Of a stretch of 8,545 bases of DNA, positions 7,401-8,545 are shown in pieces. Position numbers and translations under genes: made by a program. Location of the stretch: assembly GCA_002348345.1 (NCBI GenBank), contig DEAY01000334.1, positions 36,231 to 44,775 on the forward strand. Reading direction: 5' to 3'. The notes under the pieces are model-generated. The model made no database searches. It saw only the letters and a program-made list of their open reading frames with translations, and had not been told where the DNA came from. Positions within the stretch are counted from its first letter, which is position 1, and each line of letters opens with the position of its first letter. The stretch is from Verrucomicrobia bacterium UBA2970. GTDB taxonomy: Bacteria > Verrucomicrobiota > Verrucomicrobiia > Limisphaerales > AAA164-E04.

Positions 7401-8147
7401 GAGGTAGAATTGCTCCGGGACATACGACATCCGCTTGGAATCCGAGAGCAGGGACTGGGTGCCGATACAAATGAGCGAATCATGCGCGTGGGAATGTTCC
7501 TTGTTCACATAATGAACGTCATTCGAGGCAACCAGGCGCAAGCCAAACTCATCAGCCCACTGAATCAGGTTCCGGTTCACCAGGGCCTGTTCCGGGATCC
7601 CATGGTTTTGAAGCTCCAGAAAGAAGTTCTCACGACCAAACACTTGGCGGAACCAGTCAATGGCATCACGAGCTTCCTTCAGCTTTTGGTGGGTGATCAG
7701 GGCCGGAATCTCGCTGGCCAAGCAACCAGACAGCACGACCAACCCCTCCTTGTGCTCCTCCAGAATGTCCTTATCGATGCGGGGCTTGTAGTAGTATCCC
7801 TTCAGGTGGGCGTCGGATACCAACCGGACGAGATTCCGATAGCCCGTCTGATTCTTGGCTAGGAGGACGAGATGGTTGTAAACGTCCTTCCCCCCAATGC
7901 TGGATTTCTTTTCCAATCGACTCCCCGGAGCCACGTAAACCTCGCATCCGATGATGGGCTTGATATCATGTTTTTTCGCGGCCTGATAGAATTCGATCGC
8001 ACCGTACATGACCCCATGATCCGTGATCGCGAGCGAATCAAACTCAAGCTCACGGGCTCGTTCCATCAATCGATTGATCCGGCAGGCTCCATCGAGAATC
8101 GAAAACTCGGTGTGGAGATGGAGGTGTGTGAACTCTGCCTTTGACAT
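4470..8147 (-). CDS. dnaE: DNA polymerase III subunit alpha (replicative polymerase)
   Basis: This 1225-residue C-family polymerase extends DNA at the replication fork, bound to the sliding clamp. Domains in order: PHP (about 5-290) with HLHLHTEFS at 8-16 and ITDHG at 41-45; a long linker (about 316-378); the palm, with PPDIDIDF at 456-463 (catalytic Asp460 and Asp462) and KMDFLGL at 609-615 (third Asp, 611); thumb and fingers, with MGKKK at 757-761 and the conserved GYGFNKSHAAAYA at 799-811; a helix-hairpin-helix near 877-900; a clamp-binding motif QASMF at 967-971; an OB fold at about 1040-1101; and a C-terminal tail. It is longer than the E. coli protein (1160), partly because of the linker. 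The nine PHP metal-site positions look intact: His10, His12, Asp19, His44, Glu69, His92, Cys142, Asp210 and His212. In other bacteria such PHP domains proofread 3'-5'. The palm loop CVARGS (416-421) departs from the common GPGRGS. The start is fixed by the conserved N-terminus. The stop is TAG. Confidence 0.98.
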   Translation of the reverse strand: MSKAEFTHLHLHTEFSILDGACRINRLMERARELEFDSLAITDHGVMYGAIEFYQAAKKHDIKPIIGCEVYVAPGSRLEKKSSIGGKDVYNHLVLLAKNQTGYRNLVRLVSDAHLKGYYYKPRIDKDILEEHKEGLVVLSGCLASEIPALITHQKLKEARDAIDWFRQVFGRENFFLELQNHGIPEQALVNRNLIQWADEFGLRLVASNDVHYVNKEHSHAHDSLICIGTQSLLSDSKRMSYVPEQFYLRSAEEMKALFSEIPEAVTNTRLVSEMCHLEIEFGALHYPVFEPPAGFSREGYLVRLLAEGLEKRYGIDASAEEEQIVVNTVPDPTRLPTFASRSAENETSAEGNGVTLAIEEPAVATIEDPVVAIATRDVIDRIRFEMDIIKRTGFVSYFLIVGDFVQHGRTQGIACVARGSAAGSLVTFLLEISNVDPLRYGLLFERFLNPERVNPPDIDIDFADDRRADVIEYTREKYGAECVAQIITFGTMGAKSVIRDVGRVMGLGYGDCDRLAKMVPNELKMSLTKALEQSPDLKQAYDTEETTRELIDTAFILEDMTRNSSVHAAGVVIGSEPLYNVLPLKQDDSGGTVTQYAMGPVGDLGLLKMDFLGLKTLTVIRNTCEMVKQTKGETIDVDRLPLDDAETYRLLNRGNTVGVFQLESGGMRDLCRRFQLSSVEHITALVSLYRPGPMDLIPDFIRRRHGEVEIVYEHPLLKPISEETYGILIYQEQVMQATQVLAGYTLGAADLLRRAMGKKKVEEMQKQRKTFVEGCKRVNDIDADTANTVFDLLEKFAGYGFNKSHAAAYAIVAYQTAYLKAHHPVEFLSAMMTNDMSDTAKLSILIDEAKSLGVEVLPPDLNESQVVFAPAQEGSVIRFGMAAIKGVGEVAVGEVLEARSKGGRFQSLLDLCERVDGRTVNRKVLEGLIRSGSCDSLGLTRATLLSQVDQSLSRAASLASDRARGQASMFEMMDEASDPLKERVVELPEWPIEKRLSDEKELLGFYISGHPLNPYQSILDRYSLQSSVTMTELEDRSMTRVGGMVSAVQSGFSKKSGKPYAMLTIEDMEGTFQVLCMNENFDRNKHLFEPNLPILVIGEVNNAEDKAKVFPQEIIHLEEAPRRFTEQVHIRVQHQALGGEALMNLRDLVSRFPGKCPLFLCILRKGAEPVFIEAHEKYGVDPSLELEEAVNELLGEEGYHVSVVQALPERERRRWEKRTEPVVA
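4979..4986 (-). repeat. A8 homopolymer (slippery A AAA AAA) in dnaE
   Basis: The minus strand has eight consecutive A residues encoding Ser1054-Lys-Lys-Ser1057, arranged in frame as tcA AAA AAA Agt, the X-XXY-YYZ pattern of a -1 slippery site. A -1 slip would add ten residues and stop at TGA 4950-4948. A +1 slip would stop at TGA 4957-4955. Both would remove most of the OB fold and the C-terminal tail. Whether slippage occurs cannot be seen from sequence. Confidence 0.75.
7030..7075 (-). repeat. Tandem 24-bp duplication in the dnaE linker
   Basis: Two copies of a 22-base unit (7030-7051 and 7054-7075, period 24) differ at only two positions. They encode consecutive octapeptides, IEEPAVAT and IEDPVVAI (DnaE residues 359-374). 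The period is a whole number of codons, so the frame is kept. The repeat sits in the acidic linker between the PHP and palm domains. Confidence 0.85.
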
Positions 8148-8153
8148 GGCCCC

Positions 8154-8182
8154 ACTATAAGGAGCAGTTCCATCCCGTTAAA
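8154..8182 (-). promoter_or_regulatory. Candidate dnaE promoter, predicted to give a leaderless mRNA
   Basis: On the minus strand a TATAGT (-10, 5 of 6 to consensus, 8159-8154) lies 17 bases from TTTAAC (-35, 3 of 6, 8182-8177). Only GGGGCC separates the -10 from the dnaE ATG. With usual spacing the +1 base would be the A of the start codon at 8147. No clear purine-rich Shine-Dalgarno precedes the ATG. The poor -35 means an activator or an upstream start cannot be excluded. Confidence 0.45.
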
Positions 8183-8211
8183 TTGGAAATTACTCACAAA
8201 ACATTCCCAAT

Positions 8212-8233
8212 CCATTTTCCTTGAACGGAATGG
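8212..8233. other. Small imperfect stem-loop upstream of dnaE
   Basis: CCATT pairs with AATGG and CC with GG, with a two-base TT bulge and a TTGAAC loop (plus-strand orientation). It lies 65-86 bases upstream of the dnaE ATG. There is no adjoining T tract. It may be part of the dnaE control region or may be chance. Confidence 0.25.
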
Positions 8234-8264
8234 GGATTGCTGCTCTCACTCCGGACGGGCTACC

Positions 8265-8289
8265 GGTCTCGAGACCTCTCATGGTCTCG
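8265..8289. promoter_or_regulatory. Nested GGTCTC/GAGACC inverted repeats upstream of dnaE
   Basis: The perfect 12-bp palindrome GGTCTCGAGACC lies at 8265-8276. Its right half, CGAGACC (8270-8276), also pairs with GGTCTCG at 8283-8289 across a 6-base spacer. Three copies of one hexamer thus give two mutually exclusive pairings. The site is 118 or more bases upstream of the dnaE start, between the ilvB terminator and the dnaE promoter. It could be an operator for a dimeric regulator or an RNA switch in a longer transcript. No binding protein can be named. Confidence 0.4.
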
Positions 8290-8317
8290 CAAAGAACAAG
8301 AATCGATTGCTGCAAGC

Positions 8318-8357
8318 AATAGCAAAACGGCCACCGACGCATCATCGTCGGTGGCCG
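8318..8357 (-). terminator. Rho-independent terminator of ilvB
   Basis: A perfect 12-bp inverted repeat (CGGCCACCGACG at 8328-8339 against CGTCGGTGGCCG at 8346-8357) closes a 6-base loop. On the minus strand it is followed directly by TTTTGCTATT. It begins 22 bases after the ilvB stop. There is no T tract on the plus-strand side, so it acts in the minus direction. It separates ilvB from dnaE transcription. Confidence 0.9.
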
Positions 8358-8379
8358 CCGATCCCCCAGCTACACCGCC

Positions 8380-8545
8380 TCAGGGACAAATCATATCCGC
8401 GACCGTATGGTTGGCGGGAATAAAGGGCAGAACGTGCTCGGTGTAGGGCACAATGACGTCGAGCACGTATGGTTCCTTGGAAGCCAACATCCGCTTCAAT
8501 GCGGGTTTAAGGTCTCGGCGGTACATCACCCGTTCACAGGGAACA
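8380..8545 (-). CDS. ilvB: Acetolactate synthase large subunit, C-terminal 54 residues (5' end outside window)
   Basis: The frame is open from the window edge to a TGA at 8382-8380. It encodes a 54-residue tail that includes YVLDVIVPYTEHVLPFIP and ends HTVADMICP. This matches the end of the thiamine-diphosphate-binding C-terminal domain of acetohydroxyacid synthase catalytic subunits, where the family reads roughly P-Y-L-L-D-V-x-V-x-x-x-E-H-V-L-P-M-I-P. The enzyme condenses two pyruvates, or pyruvate with 2-oxobutyrate, as the first common step of branched-chain amino acid synthesis in the cytoplasm. The catalytic parts lie outside the window, so completeness cannot be judged. A strong terminator follows the stop at once, so no small-subunit gene (ilvN/ilvH) lies downstream; a partner would have to be upstream or elsewhere. 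Another ThDP enzyme of the same superfamily is possible but less likely given the EHVLP signature. Confidence 0.85.
   Translation of the reverse strand, partial: VPCERVMYRRDLKPALKRMLASKEPYVLDVIVPYTEHVLPFIPANHTVADMICP

Noticed and set aside
8237..8446. A 69-codon plus-strand open frame across the ilvB terminator and the end of ilvB.
   Set aside because: It runs through the terminator hairpin and antisense to conserved ilvB codons, with no Shine-Dalgarno or family signature.
1..8545. Mobile elements, CRISPR arrays, tRNA or rRNA genes, or a hidden accessory system.
   Set aside because: No terminal inverted repeats, transposase motifs, regularly spaced repeats or cloverleaf/rRNA signatures were seen, and the space is almost fully taken by housekeeping genes.

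Overview
The window carries a core housekeeping block, entirely on the minus strand. In transcription order (right to left) it holds the 3' end of an acetolactate synthase large subunit gene (ilvB-like), dnaE (DNA polymerase III alpha), rpmI (ribosomal protein L35), rplT (L20), pheS and pheT (the two subunits of phenylalanyl-tRNA synthetase). All five complete genes have intact frames and conserved start and stop regions. There is no sign of a mobile element, prophage, CRISPR array, tRNA or rRNA.

The organism is a moderately GC-rich bacterium. The polymerase has an intact PHP domain and a palm loop reading CVARGS instead of the usual GPGRGS, and rpmI-rplT-pheS-pheT are contiguous. From family knowledge this fits the PVC superphylum, perhaps Verrucomicrobiota, but that placement is an inference and only tentative.

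Layout: 8380-8545 is the ilvB C-terminus, followed by a strong intrinsic terminator. 8148-8317 is the dnaE upstream region, with nested GGTCTC/GAGACC inverted repeats and a promoter-like pair whose predicted start falls on the A of the dnaE ATG. 4470-8147 is dnaE. 4302-4469 is a gap with a G-rich stretch and a good sigma70-type promoter for rpmI-rplT; infC, the usual neighbour, is absent. 3529-3681 lies between rplT and pheS and holds an intrinsic terminator or attenuator, a second stem-loop and a doubled Shine-Dalgarno. pheS and pheT are 10 bases apart and probably translationally coupled. 1-86 holds only a weak stem-loop and an undecidable ATG.

Functionally the block joins replication (dnaE), two 50S proteins, and the enzyme that charges tRNA-Phe. 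No previously undescribed system is evident. The points worth a second look lie inside ordinary genes: homopolymer and slippery tracts in dnaE and pheS, a tandem-repeat-bearing linker in DnaE, an intact PHP proofreading site, an altered substrate loop in PheS, and the regulatory layouts upstream of dnaE, rpmI and pheS.
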